A stretch of DNA of 64,000 nucleotides, taken from assembly GCF_000942395.1 (NCBI RefSeq), contig NZ_LN812102.1, positions 1,524,816 to 1,588,815 on the forward strand, written 5' to 3'. A program made the position numbers and the translations under genes. The notes beneath the pieces are model-generated. The model ran no database searches. It was given only the letters and a program-made list of their open reading frames with translations, and was not told the DNA's origin. Below, one piece after another: positions 16,924-25,860 of the stretch (position 1 is its first letter; each line of letters starts with the position of its first letter). This stretch comes from Risungbinella massiliensis (lineage in GTDB: Bacteria > Bacillota > Bacilli > Thermoactinomycetales > Thermoactinomycetaceae).

Positions 16924-18687
16924 ATGCATAAAGACCTACGCAGCTTTCTGCAAACACTACGCAATGAAAAAGACCTAAAAGTAATTGATACTCCAGTTGA
17001 TCCAAATCTAGAAATAGCGGAAATACACCGGCGAGTTATTGAGGAAGGCGGACCTGCTCTCCTTTTTCAACAAGTAAAAGGCAGTAAGTTTCCTGTTGTC
17101 ACGAATCTTTTTGGAACCCCTCGTCGTGTTGACTTGGCCTTTGGAACAAGACCTGAAGAATTAATGAAACAAACCGTAGACTTGGTACATAAAGTGATGC
17201 CTCCCACCGCCAAAGCACTCTGGGGTGAACGTCATTTGTTCAAAGACTTACTCAAAGTGGGGATGAAACGAGTCGATCCACAAACTGCGCCAGTAATGGC
17301 AGTTTCTCAATCTCCTGTAGACCTTACCAAAATTCCGGCCATCACCTCATGGCCGGAAGATGGTGGGCCTTTTGTTACCTTACCATTAGTCTACACTGAA
17401 CATCCACTAACCGGACAACATAATCTGGGCATGTATCGAATGCAAGTAATGGATGCCACGACTACAGGAATGCACTGGCAAATTCATAAAGGTGGCGGTT
17501 TCCATCATTTTGAGGCAGAAAAAGCTAATATGCCGTTGCCTGTTCGTGTCTTTTTGGGTGGGCCTCCAGCACTTATTGCATCTGCGATCGCTCCGGTTCC
17601 TGAATTTTTACCAGAGCTGTTACTTACTTCTCTCATTGTAGGAGAAAAGCTTCCTGTCGTAAAACCGGTAGATGGAGGATATCCGATCGTAGCGGATGCA
17701 GAATTCGTCTTCTCAGGGAAAGTTCCTGCTCACACACGGAAAATGGAAGGGCCTTTTGGTGATCATTATGGTTACTATTCACTAGCTCACGAATTCCCGA
17801 TCTTCCAAGTAGAGAAGGTATATCATCGGAAAGATGCGATCTATCCAGCTACTGTTGTCGGAAAGCCGCGCCAAGAAGATTACTATCTAGGGGAATTCCT
17901 CCAAAAACTACTCTCACCTGCGTTCCCGATGGCAATGCCTGGTATACGTGACTTATGGACTTACGCTGAAACTGGTTTCCATGCACTTGCTGCTGCAGTG
18001 GTACGGGAAAGCTATAAACGAGAAGCAATGGTGAATGCCTTCCGTATTCTGGGAGAAGGGCAATTAACACTAACCAAATTCCTCGTGGTAACGGACAAAA
18101 AAGTGGATCTTTCTCGCTTTACTCAACTATGGGAAAGTGTACTAGAACGATTCGATCCTGCCACCGATCTAACCATTTTTGCCAATACCTCAATGGATAC
18201 TTTGGATTATACTGGCAGAAGATTAAATCATGGCAGTAAAGCCATTTTGCTCGGTACAGGAGACCCTGTCCGCAGCTTACCAGAAAAATATGAAGGACCA
18301 GAATTACCTGGAGTAAAAGAAATCACCAACTACGGAAAAGGAACCTTAGTAGCAGAGGCTTGTTCCTATGAAGCTGATCCAGAACTGGCTTCCAAAATTT
18401 TAGCAGCCAGAGGTTCCGAATTACGTGACTGGCCATTTCTGTTCCTAGTAGATGATATCGCTGCTGCGAAAGACCAGACTTCGTTCCTTTGGTCCACCTT
18501 CACACGCTTTGACCCTGATTATGACTTGTATGCAGATGCCACACTGGTACGGCATCATCCAGAATATCGCTTCCCGATCGTAGTGGATGCACGAATGAAA
18601 CCTGGATACCCAGCAGAAGTAGAGACCGATTCTACTACCAAAGATTTGGTTGATCGTCGTTGGTCAGAGTATTTTCCAAAATGGTAA
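16924..18687 (+). CDS. UbiD-family decarboxylase (prenylated-FMN dependent)
   Basis: A 587-residue UbiD-like decarboxylase. The catalytic and cofactor residues are seen in NLGMYRMQ (R172) and MEGPFGDHYGYY (E275, D280), close to the Arg-Glu-Glu/Asp triad of characterised members. The His-rich IHKGGGFHHFE segment is near the metal and cofactor site. The family removes carboxyl groups from aromatic or unsaturated acids, including a step of menaquinone or ubiquinone synthesis. The actual substrate is unknown. The partner that makes prenyl-FMN (UbiX) is not in the window. AGAGGAGAG lies about ten bases before the ATG. The gene is monocistronic, with a terminator after it. Confidence 0.88.
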   Translation: MHKDLRSFLQTLRNEKDLKVIDTPVDPNLEIAEIHRRVIEEGGPALLFQQVKGSKFPVVTNLFGTPRRVDLAFGTRPEELMKQTVDLVHKVMPPTAKALWGERHLFKDLLKVGMKRVDPQTAPVMAVSQSPVDLTKIPAITSWPEDGGPFVTLPLVYTEHPLTGQHNLGMYRMQVMDATTTGMHWQIHKGGGFHHFEAEKANMPLPVRVFLGGPPALIASAIAPVPEFLPELLLTSLIVGEKLPVVKPVDGGYPIVADAEFVFSGKVPAHTRKMEGPFGDHYGYYSLAHEFPIFQVEKVYHRKDAIYPATVVGKPRQEDYYLGEFLQKLLSPAFPMAMPGIRDLWTYAETGFHALAAAVVRESYKREAMVNAFRILGEGQLTLTKFLVVTDKKVDLSRFTQLWESVLERFDPATDLTIFANTSMDTLDYTGRRLNHGSKAILLGTGDPVRSLPEKYEGPELPGVKEITNYGKGTLVAEACSYEADPELASKILAARGSELRDWPFLFLVDDIAAAKDQTSFLWSTFTRFDPDYDLYADATLVRHHPEYRFPIVVDARMKPGYPAEVETDSTTKDLVDRRWSEYFPKW

Positions 18688-18712
18688 CTAGCAACACGGT
18701 ATGTTAATATGT

Positions 18713-18745
18713 AAAAGCTCTCCTTTTTGGAGAGCTTTTATTTTT
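18713..18745. terminator. Terminator between the ubiD-family gene and yunB
   Basis: A perfect 11-base stem (18713-18723 with 18729-18739), a T5 loop and a TATTTTT tail; A-rich on the left side. Confidence 0.85.
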
Positions 18746-18755
18746 AAAGACATTA

Positions 18756-19463
18756 TTACTTAGGAGTAACAGGGATAGGTGATGGTTGCATGGTGTTGTT
18801 ATTTCCTTCATTTTGGAAAAAATAGCTTGGCACCTCACCTACTACCATTGCTTGAGCGATTGGGTAATCAATGTCAATCGGTACAACATCTTCAGAGAAT
18901 GGGACTACTACTCCCATCTCAGTATGTATTTTAAGAACAAGGGTTACCATCACAACGTTGATCCCTTTGGATTCTAGTCTAGGCTCGATATTAATTTTGG
19001 CAGATCCCTTTGGCCATATTTCGACGGGAATATCCGGACCCCATTCCGATAAGATCGTATTTTTAAACATTTGACCAATTGTTATCTCAATGGGTTTATC
19101 TTGCAGTTGTTTAATTACTTGTTGGATCTTTTGAGCTGTCGCTGTATATACTTTAGCTTGGTTTGCTTGATTGATCCGTAGATACTGAACTTTCCCCGTT
19201 TGATCTTTTTCTATTTCAATCAGATTATTAGTATCGTTACCTAATACAACTTGTTGTTTAATCCCTTCTACAATGGCATCATATGCCATCTTTTTCACCT
19301 CAGATTTGGCAATCACTAACATAACTGGTTCGATATTAGTTTCCAATAACCACACAATGGGAGCTGCTATCAGTATTAAGATAAGCACTAGAATAGCCCA
19401 ACCATTGATTCGAAAAGGAAATTTTCTCCTCCCTCTTCTGGCTAGTCCGCGAGTTCGTAACAT
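18756..19463 (-). CDS. yunB: Sporulation protein YunB
   Basis: A 235-residue membrane-anchored protein. A basic N-terminus precedes a single transmembrane helix at about 24-44, and the rest is predicted to lie outside. Family features are the NIEPVMLVIAKSEVKKMA segment after the membrane helix, a KINIEPRLESKGINVVMVTLVLKI-type core (conserved beta strands), and PFSEDVVPIDIDYPIAQAMVVG near the end. B. subtilis yunB is a sporulation gene; its exact role is not known. The start was placed at ATG 19463 after GGGGGAA; a TTG two codons earlier is too close to that site. It follows lytH/yunA in the Bacillus order. Confidence 0.88.
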   Translation of the reverse strand: MLRTRGLARRGRRKFPFRINGWAILVLILILIAAPIVWLLETNIEPVMLVIAKSEVKKMAYDAIVEGIKQQVVLGNDTNNLIEIEKDQTGKVQYLRINQANQAKVYTATAQKIQQVIKQLQDKPIEITIGQMFKNTILSEWGPDIPVEIWPKGSAKINIEPRLESKGINVVMVTLVLKIHTEMGVVVPFSEDVVPIDIDYPIAQAMVVGEVPSYFFQNEGNNNTMQPSPIPVTPK

Positions 19464-19671
19464 GGACAATTCCCCCTCGTCTCACTTTATGTCAGGGAAC
19501 TTGTCTACTTGCGATGTTTTCCAACTCTCATTTAATTTATTTTTTGATAAAGTAACTTTATTCAGGTTCTTATGGACAGTTAGCATGAATCGAGCTTTGA
19601 GGTTGGGGTCTTACTGACCGTTAGAACGTGATAAAATAATCAGCAGTGATGTTAGAGAGGATGGGAAAGCT

Positions 19672-21168
19672 TTGACAGGATCAAATCAATTGGATTTAAA
19701 CCACTATGTCTCCAATCTAGATCGTAATGTTTATACCATTTATAACTTACCCGAAGAAGTAATTGCAGTGATTTTTGCCTATGTTAGTCGTAGTGACGCT
19801 AGCTTCCGTGAAAACTTAATCCAGCTATTACAAGATGACGAATTAGCTGTCTCTGACCCAACACGTAGTTTGGCTACGTCCTTTTCCGAGAAAGCATCTA
19901 CCTTTCATGAAAAATGGGTAGTCGGATATGGTCACAGCAGTGTAGCCGAACATGCAGTAGCTCATATCGGAATTGAAAAAATTAGCCGATTAGCATCTGC
20001 GGAGTTAGAACTTGCGACCAGCTTTAATAGTTTCACCGAATATAGCCAGCGCTACCAACGGCCTAAACGTGGCGATTACTATGTTCCAAGCGAATTAAAT
20101 GATCAACCAGAATTAAAAGAAGCTTACTTGAATTTACAAGAAGAAGCTTATGACATATACGAAAAATTATTTGAGCAATTATATATCTATTTACAGCAAA
20201 AAATGCCTCGAAATCCTGATGAGAGCGAAAAAAGATATCAGTTACGGATTGAAAAAATTGCTTTTGAAGATGCTCGATATGCCTTAACACTAGCTACTTT
20301 AACCAATCTTGGGATGACTGGGAATGGACGTTCCTTGCGAGATACGCTTGTCCAACTATTATCAAGTCCTTATCCCGAAAGTAACCAATTAGCACGAGAT
20401 ATGGAACGTGAAATTAGCCAAATTATCCCGACCCTTTTAAAATATGTACGCCCAAATGAATACATTGTCGAGTCTAGAAAAAAACTTCAAGCTTCGTTAC
20501 CGCAAGCTACGGACGTAGAGCCTATTCATGGACCAGTAGCACGGATCTTGCATGCTCCTGACTATCGCAAATCACTGCAAACTTGTATGATTCATTTTCT
20601 GATCAGTGAACAAGGTCATAGCTATGAATCTGCAGAGCAACTTGCAAGCACTACTTCCTTGGAAGAATTAGAGCATGTTGTAGAATTAGCACTACAGAAG
20701 CTTCGTTTTTTTGACAATCCATTAGAAACATTGCAGCATATTCCCTATCAACTAGAAATGAAAATTTCGGAGGCCAATTGGCATCAGTTATTACGGCATA
20801 ATCGAAGAACTAGTTTTACATTTAGTCCTGCCGGAATCCAATTTGGTATTACCATCCCTCCTCACATCAAAGAAGCAGGGTTAAGCGAATTATATGAGCG
20901 ATTTCTCACCAAAGCAGAAACGATTTATCGTGAACTAGCGAAGTTCTCTCCACTAGTTGCAAGCTATTGTGTTACCAATGGTCATAATCGTCAAGTACTT
21001 GCTAGTGCCAGCCTGTGGGAACTCTATCATCTCATCAACCTACGAACCTCCCCAGAAGCACAATGGGATATTCAACAAACATTTGAGCAAATCTACTCCG
21101 ATCTAAAAGAATCTCATCCTGTTTTAGCCAAATATGCACAACGTCGCTTAGAACAGGATCACAACTAA
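19672..21168 (+). CDS. ThyX-like (FAD-dependent thymidylate synthase) tandem-domain protein
   Basis: A 498-residue protein with two ThyX-like halves, about twice the usual ThyX length. The first half has GYGHSSVAEHA, a stretch beginning IEKISRLASAELELATS, and SFTEYSQRYQRP, where the normal RHR of the ThyX signature is absent but the SxRY end is kept. The second half has HQLLRHNRRTSFTFSPAGIQF, which keeps an RHxR-like motif but lacks the SxRY part, then LINLRTSPEAQWDIQ, matching the ThyX C-terminus. The halves may together rebuild active sites that normally form between subunits. Classical ThyX makes dTMP from dUMP with FADH2 and methylene-tetrahydrofolate. The start is TTG 19672 (GGGAAAG upstream); no ATG fits. 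Confidence 0.75.
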   Translation: MTGSNQLDLNHYVSNLDRNVYTIYNLPEEVIAVIFAYVSRSDASFRENLIQLLQDDELAVSDPTRSLATSFSEKASTFHEKWVVGYGHSSVAEHAVAHIGIEKISRLASAELELATSFNSFTEYSQRYQRPKRGDYYVPSELNDQPELKEAYLNLQEEAYDIYEKLFEQLYIYLQQKMPRNPDESEKRYQLRIEKIAFEDARYALTLATLTNLGMTGNGRSLRDTLVQLLSSPYPESNQLARDMEREISQIIPTLLKYVRPNEYIVESRKKLQASLPQATDVEPIHGPVARILHAPDYRKSLQTCMIHFLISEQGHSYESAEQLASTTSLEELEHVVELALQKLRFFDNPLETLQHIPYQLEMKISEANWHQLLRHNRRTSFTFSPAGIQFGITIPPHIKEAGLSELYERFLTKAETIYRELAKFSPLVASYCVTNGHNRQVLASASLWELYHLINLRTSPEAQWDIQQTFEQIYSDLKESHPVLAKYAQRRLEQDHN

Positions 21169-21257
21169 CTCGACTAGATGGTTTTCAGACGAAATACACC
21201 ACTCTGTCTATCTTGAGCACTACTATTAAAATCGATTACAAGCAATTTGAATCCATC

Positions 21258-21297
21258 AAAAAGGCTCTCCCTAATACCAATAGGAGAGCCTTTTTCT
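21258..21297. terminator. Terminator between the ThyX-like gene and bpsB
   Basis: A perfect 13-base stem (21258-21270 with 21283-21295) and a 12-base loop, with A and T tracts in the arms. It serves both convergent genes. Confidence 0.85.
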
Positions 21298-21859
21298 ATT
21301 TCCAAGTAGGAAAGAAACGATTTTTCTCTTCCATCTCTTCTTCGTAATTGGTTGCCTCTTTCAGAGCTAGTTCCTCCATTGGGATACGAAGTAACAAAAT
21401 AATAAGCGTATTTACCACGCTTAGTGAGATCGAGGTAAGAATGGCTCCAAAAATAAGGGGATAGACCAAAATCTCGATCATGACCACAACATAATTTGGG
21501 TGCCGCATATAGCGGTATGGTCCTTTTAATTTTGGAGCATGGTCTGGAACTACCCAAATACGAGTATTCCAATACTTCCCTAACGTTCCAATACACCAGT
21601 AACGTAGAACTTGGGTTACCAAATAGATCGAAAAAGGCAGAACCCACCAACTAGGAGGAGTCGCCCGCATAAATAGGCTTTCTACCAAAATTCCAATAAA
21701 CAGTAGGACATGTATTCCTACTATGATGGGATAATGCTCTTTTCCCACCTCATAACCGCCTTGTTCCCGCATCCAATTCCGATTTCGCCTAGCTACTTCC
21801 ATCTCCGAGATCCTTTGAATAATCCCCAGTGAAAATAGGATCACGAGCAAATTATTCAT
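21296..21859 (-). CDS. bpsB: Alkylpyrone O-methyltransferase, isoprenylcysteine methyltransferase fold
   Basis: A 187-residue membrane protein with four to five helices and the ICMT-family core GPYRYMRHPNYVVVMIEIL, with C-terminal RIPMEELALKE. In B. subtilis the same pair of genes (bpsA-bpsB, also ypbQ) makes and methylates alkylpyrones; BpsB methylates the pyrone hydroxyl. It lies 39 bases downstream of the type III polyketide synthase, in the same direction, so co-expression is likely. AAGGAAGGG precedes the ATG. The product would be a methylated long-chain alkylpyrone in the membrane; its role is not known. Confidence 0.85.
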   Translation of the reverse strand: MNNLLVILFSLGIIQRISEMEVARRNRNWMREQGGYEVGKEHYPIIVGIHVLLFIGILVESLFMRATPPSWWVLPFSIYLVTQVLRYWCIGTLGKYWNTRIWVVPDHAPKLKGPYRYMRHPNYVVVMIEILVYPLIFGAILTSISLSVVNTLIILLLRIPMEELALKEATNYEEEMEEKNRFFPTWK

Positions 21860-21898
21860 ACAAACCCTTCCTTATAAGTAGACTTAAGAGCTACTCTT

Positions 21899-22954
21899 CT
21901 ACCATTGGAGTAGGAGTAACTCCGAACTAAACCCAGGTCCTAAAGCAGACATTAGTCCCCATTCTCCGTTGGTGTGTATCTGTTCTAGTTCTTTTTCCAA
22001 TACAAACAAGACTGTCGCAGAAGACATGTTTCCATTATCACGCAGTACATCATAAGCATGTTGAAACCGTTCTGGTGGTACATTCAATGCCTCTTCATAA
22101 GCATGAAGTACCTTTTTTCCGCCAGGATGAGAGATCATCCGAGTAATATCTTGTATCGATAGCGAATGCTCCTGTAAGTAATCACGAACTACTGGCTCTA
22201 CATACTCTTTTACAATAGTTGGGATATCACGAGAAAAAACAACTTGTAGACCATCCTCTGCCACATCCCACCCCATCACATCTAACGAGTTATACCAGAT
22301 CGTACTGTGCGAGGAGTGAATGATCGGGTAAATCTCCTGAAGAGAAACCTTTCGTCCTGCTACCAATACCGCTGCTGCTCCATCAGCAAATAACGAAGTG
22401 GCTACTAGATTGCTTTTGGATAGATCATTACGTCGAAAAGTAAGCCCACAAAGCTCAACTGTTACTACTACCGCAATCTGATCTGGAAAAGCAGTCACAT
22501 ATTCATAAGCCCGAGAAAGTCCTGCTACTCCCCCTGCACAACCTAATCCCCAAATCGGAGTCCGTCTTATATTTCGCTTGAGCTGGAGTTGATTGATTAA
22601 ATGAGCATCGATACTTGGCGTAGAAAGACCCGTACTGGAGACAAAAAAAAGATGATCAATCTGCTCAAGTGTAAAAGGGCTCTTCTCGATACATTTTTGA
22701 ATAGCCTCTATCGCAAGTTTGCTAGCCATTTCGACATAAGCTTCATTACGTGTCGGAAAATGATGTACTTCTTCAAACCACTCTATTGGTTTACTGAAGG
22801 ATCTACGTTCAATATTGGTATTTTCAAAAATAGGTAAGTACCGTTCGATATCTGAAAAACGATCTTGAAACATTCGCTTTGCAAATTCTCGAATGGTACT
22901 CTGATCTATTTGAAATGGAGGTACTGCAGTTCCCACCGCGATCACTTGAGCCAC
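21899..22954 (-). CDS. bpsA: Type III polyketide synthase (alkylpyrone synthase)
   Basis: A 351-residue chalcone-synthase-like enzyme with the full catalytic triad: C139 in WGLGCAGG, H276 in ISHPGGKK and N309 in DNGNMSSA. It extends fatty acyl-CoA starters with malonyl-CoA and cyclises to tri- and tetraketide pyrones (Bacillus BpsA type). The start is GTG 22954 preceded by GGAGGG at six bases. The upstream spacer contains repeat copy E1 and the divergent ABC exporter genes. Confidence 0.92.
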   Translation of the reverse strand: MAQVIAVGTAVPPFQIDQSTIREFAKRMFQDRFSDIERYLPIFENTNIERRSFSKPIEWFEEVHHFPTRNEAYVEMASKLAIEAIQKCIEKSPFTLEQIDHLFFVSSTGLSTPSIDAHLINQLQLKRNIRRTPIWGLGCAGGVAGLSRAYEYVTAFPDQIAVVVTVELCGLTFRRNDLSKSNLVATSLFADGAAAVLVAGRKVSLQEIYPIIHSSHSTIWYNSLDVMGWDVAEDGLQVVFSRDIPTIVKEYVEPVVRDYLQEHSLSIQDITRMISHPGGKKVLHAYEEALNVPPERFQHAYDVLRDNGNMSSATVLFVLEKELEQIHTNGEWGLMSALGPGFSSELLLLQW

Positions 22955-23039
22955 TCAAAGCCCTCCAGATTGTTTTTTCTTAGGTTGACCATTTATTGGA
23001 AAACTATGCTTTTTGAACACTTCTCTACTATCCTTGTAA

Positions 23040-23176
23040 AGGATATTGCCTAATGAGCCTAAAGCTAGAGGTTTTCCTTTTGAGATACGACTATGAGCGG
23101 TAGGGAGAGCCGGAGCAGTCAAAGGCGGGAAAACTGGCGGCACGCCTATGTCTAACTTTGATTTATGCAACCAGCT
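23040..23176. repeat. Dispersed repeat family E, copy E1 (137 bp)
   Basis: The right end (ATTTATGCAACCAGCT, 23161-23176) is a near inverted copy of the left end (AGGATATTGCCTAAT, 23040-23054). Inside, GTTTTCC (23071-23077) pairs with GGAAAAC (23128-23134), around a core containing CGACTATGAGCGGTAGGGAG. It aligns end to end with copy E2 at 47776-47909. It lies between bpsA and the exporter permease gene. Confidence 0.7.
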
Positions 23177-23268
23177 ACTTGTAAATATAGAAGTTATCCA
23201 AATAAGAGATGAGGATACATAATTTATTTACCTGTTCCAATACTAAAAAAAGAAATTGGATAAAGTTG

Positions 23269-23958
23269 GTGAAACAAGTGGGAACCATTTGGCTTCTGGA
23301 ATTTCGGCATCTATGGAGAAAAACATCTAGCTACATTCCTTTTTTCCTGTTAGGAGCTGGAGCAATCATATTAGGCAGCATTCTTACTATTCCTGAACAT
23401 CCTGTTTTGCCGATCGTTCCAGAGAGTCTTGTCTATCCAAAAGCTCTCGAATATCTTTGGCAGTGGATCGGAATGTTGATCCTCTTTTCTTTCTCCCGAA
23501 TTCAAGAGGAACTCTATCATGGCAAAGCACGACTTTTTATTTTGTATTCTTCTCGAAGCAGATATTATTTTGGAACGTTTTTTAGTTCACTTACCTATTG
23601 GTTATTTCTTACTCTTTGCTTATTTCTCGCATTTTCCTTCTTACACCAACGGATCACTCCCGTGATCTTATGGAATACGTTTTCTACTATCTTTTTATTT
23701 TTGTCATTAACTTTTTTCTTGTCCATCGGGAAGCGGACTTCTCTTGTTCTTGGTGTTGGTTATTTTCTTAGCTTTCTTCCCTTTATGTTTCCTTTTTTCT
23801 TAGTACTACCTGACATTTCTTTCAAAGCATATTGGGAATATCTCTTACCTGCATATTGGTATGAACAAGCTTTTCATCTATCCTGGATTCCATTTGGTTT
23901 TGGAGTTGTGATTCTACTAATCGGTTATCTCTTACTTAGAAAGAAGGATCTCATATGA
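23269..23958 (+). CDS. ABC-2-type exporter permease-like membrane protein
   Basis: About 229 residues with six predicted membrane helices and a short cytoplasmic N-terminus (VGTIWLLEFRHLWRKTSS). The layout is that of ABC-2 permeases, although I see no strongly conserved family signature. Its stop overlaps the start of the ATPase gene by four bases (ATGA), a clear sign of translational coupling. The start is uncertain. GTG 23269 has GGAT eight bases upstream. ATG 23209 in frame would add 20 residues but has no ribosome site and lies next to the end of repeat E1. The cargo is unknown. It could export a peptide or lipid, or act in self-protection. Confidence 0.7.
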   Translation: MKQVGTIWLLEFRHLWRKTSSYIPFFLLGAGAIILGSILTIPEHPVLPIVPESLVYPKALEYLWQWIGMLILFSFSRIQEELYHGKARLFILYSSRSRYYFGTFFSSLTYWLFLTLCLFLAFSFLHQRITPVILWNTFSTIFLFLSLTFFLSIGKRTSLVLGVGYFLSFLPFMFPFFLVLPDISFKAYWEYLLPAYWYEQAFHLSWIPFGFGVVILLIGYLLLRKKDLI

Positions 23959-24863
23959 TCGTCTCCCTGCAACAAGTGAGAAAAAGCTTCTCTGGTCGTA
24001 ATGTTATTCAAGATATTTCCTTCACGGTAAACCAAGGAGAGATCTTTGCATTATTGGGACGCAATGGTGCAGGAAAAAGTACCATGCTTCACTTACTCAC
24101 GGGTCTACAACGTGCTGATCAAGGAACCATTCGAATTGGGAAACGGTCTGTACAAGAGTTTCCCATCTATCGAAAAAAAGTAGGAGTCATGATCCAAAAC
24201 CAAGATTATGATGATCATTTAACCATACAAGAACATATCTCTTATCTAGCTAAGTTAAAAGAAGTTCCCAATGTCCAGCAAGAAACTATCGAGTTGCTGA
24301 ATTTAGTAGATCTTCAGAACATCGCCAATCGTAGAGTAGGTTCTCTTTCACACGGAAATAAAAAAAGATTAGGACTAGCTATCGCCCTAATCGGTAATCC
24401 CAAACTTTTATTATTGGATGAACCTACCGCACATCTTGATTCCCATTCGATCCAACATACTCATCAACTATTACGAGAGCAAGCGAAAAAGGGGACAGCG
24501 ATCCTTCTTACTACTGCGATTGCCGAGGAGGCAGAAGCGATTGGGGAACGAGTAGGAATCTTGGAAAATGGCCGTTTAGAACGTATAGGTGCTCCTATAC
24601 AATTAAGAGAACGTAGTTCAAAACGAAATCAATTCCTACGTATCCAAACAGAAGAAGTTCTACCAGAACAAGCGAAACGAATGATAAGGAAAATCCAAGA
24701 TCAAACCAACGGTAAAGCGGTCTATAACTTTCCATATTGGCATATTGAATTGGATATCGCTGACTCTTCTCAATTGATGAAATCAGTCTATCCCATTTTT
24801 CATGAGGAGCAAGTTGTTATGTTAGAAGTCGAACGCTCACAACGTTCATTATATGACCTTTGA
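23955..24863 (+). CDS. ABC transporter ATP-binding protein (CcmA/DrrA-like)
   Basis: A 302-residue ABC ATPase. Walker A is GRNGAGKST (35-43), the Q-loop region MIQNQDYDDHL, signature LSHGNKKR and Walker B LLLLDEPTAHLD. About 85 residues follow the nucleotide-binding domain, as in the ABC-2 exporter group. The signature has His for the usual Gly (LSHGN), a mild deviation. It forms a two-gene unit with the overlapping permease gene, giving a probable exporter. No terminator is clear downstream. Confidence 0.88.
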   Translation: MIVSLQQVRKSFSGRNVIQDISFTVNQGEIFALLGRNGAGKSTMLHLLTGLQRADQGTIRIGKRSVQEFPIYRKKVGVMIQNQDYDDHLTIQEHISYLAKLKEVPNVQQETIELLNLVDLQNIANRRVGSLSHGNKKRLGLAIALIGNPKLLLLDEPTAHLDSHSIQHTHQLLREQAKKGTAILLTTAIAEEAEAIGERVGILENGRLERIGAPIQLRERSSKRNQFLRIQTEEVLPEQAKRMIRKIQDQTNGKAVYNFPYWHIELDIADSSQLMKSVYPIFHEEQVVMLEVERSQRSLYDL

Positions 24864-24927
24864 TACTCTGCAAGTAAATCAGAGATTAGCATTTCCAAGC
24901 TAAAAACAACTAGATTTCCGCTCTCCA

Positions 24928-25491
24928 TCATTGATTTGCTGTGTCATGTTGTCTTGTCCAATCTTCACGCAACAAACTGTAGAGAAATACATCTTCGAAT
25001 CCTTGTGATGTGACGGTACCCTGACGTATTTTTCCCTCCAACACAAAACCACAACGAATAGCGACTTGCTGGCTTTTTTCATTACGGACTGCACAACGAA
25101 TCTCTAATGCATGGATCGGAAGCTCCTGAAACAGATAATTGGTTAATCCCTGAACAGCCGATGTCATAATCCCTTTCCCTGTCGCCTCTTTACTAAGCCA
25201 ATATCCTAACTCTGCTCGATAAAGGGTATGCTTCCAGTCGTGGATCTCCAAAACGCCGACTAACCGATCCTGATACCAAACTCCACAGTTGAAACCTGTC
25301 ATTCCACAAAGCTTTGATAAAGAATTTTGTATAAATTGTTGTGTATCTGACTCGGAAGAAGTATGGTCTACCCAAGCAAACCATTCTCGCAGATGCGTAC
25401 GATTTGTATCTGCGAGGTGAAATAGCTCTTTGCTATGGGTTGGTAGAAGGAGCTTTAGAACCACTTCTGTATGAGGAGTCAGGATCTGCAT
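24928..25491 (-). CDS. GNAT-family N-acetyltransferase (RimJ/RimL-like)
   Basis: A 187-residue GNAT protein. Acetyl-CoA binding is shown by LGYWLSKEATGKGIMTSAV (motif A, with an RimL-type GKGIM), followed by ALEIRCAVRNEKSQQVAIRCGFVLEG (motif B). It resembles Bacillus YdaF and ribosomal-protein-serine acetyltransferases; the substrate is unproven. GGAGGG lies about six bases before the ATG, and the gene lies ten bases downstream of the small membrane protein gene at 25502, so they may be co-transcribed. Confidence 0.88.
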   Translation of the reverse strand: MQILTPHTEVVLKLLLPTHSKELFHLADTNRTHLREWFAWVDHTSSESDTQQFIQNSLSKLCGMTGFNCGVWYQDRLVGVLEIHDWKHTLYRAELGYWLSKEATGKGIMTSAVQGLTNYLFQELPIHALEIRCAVRNEKSQQVAIRCGFVLEGKIRQGTVTSQGFEDVFLYSLLREDWTRQHDTANQ

Positions 25492-25501
25492 AGAGCCCTC
25501 C

Positions 25502-25801
25502 TTATTTTTTTATTTGTATGATCAATAACGACATTCCCCATCTAAAAAGTCCCCCCACTACAGCCAATAAAAGTACTATCAAAAAAATCATATTGGTTGT
25601 AGAACTTAAATAGAGGAAAATTCCAAGAAACCAACCTATTGCTCTAGTCTGAGAAGACCATTTAAAATTACATAAAAACAGAATAATAAAGATCGTAATC
25701 GCCGTAGCAGATTCTGTTGCAAAGTTAATTAAGAAAGCGATCGCAATAAGTTCAATATAGGAGAATAAAGCTCTTAGAAGATTAAATAATGCTTTTACCA
25801 T
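25502..25801 (-). CDS. Small membrane protein, unknown function
   Basis: A 99-residue, very hydrophobic protein with about three predicted membrane helices (near 14-32, 34-48 and 62-90). I do not recognise the family. GGAG is seven bases before the ATG. It lies 59 bases downstream of the secretion-cluster ATPase gene, after a stem-loop, and ten bases upstream of the GNAT gene, so it could belong to either unit. Confidence 0.6.
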   Translation of the reverse strand: MVKALFNLLRALFSYIELIAIAFLINFATESATAITIFIILFLCNFKWSSQTRAIGWFLGIFLYLSSTTNMIFLIVLLLAVVGGLFRWGMSLLIIQIKK

Positions 25802-25825
25802 TGCTTCACTCCGTTCATTTAGAAG

Positions 25826-25854
25826 GAGCCGACTGTGATCTCCACAATCGGCTC
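25826..25854 (-). terminator. Stem-loop after the secretion-cluster ATPase gene
   Basis: A 12-base stem (25826-25837 with 25843-25854, one mismatch) with a five-base loop, just past the stop codon. There is no strong T run on the minus strand, so read-through into the next gene is possible. Confidence 0.6.
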
Positions 25855-25860
25855 TGGCTC

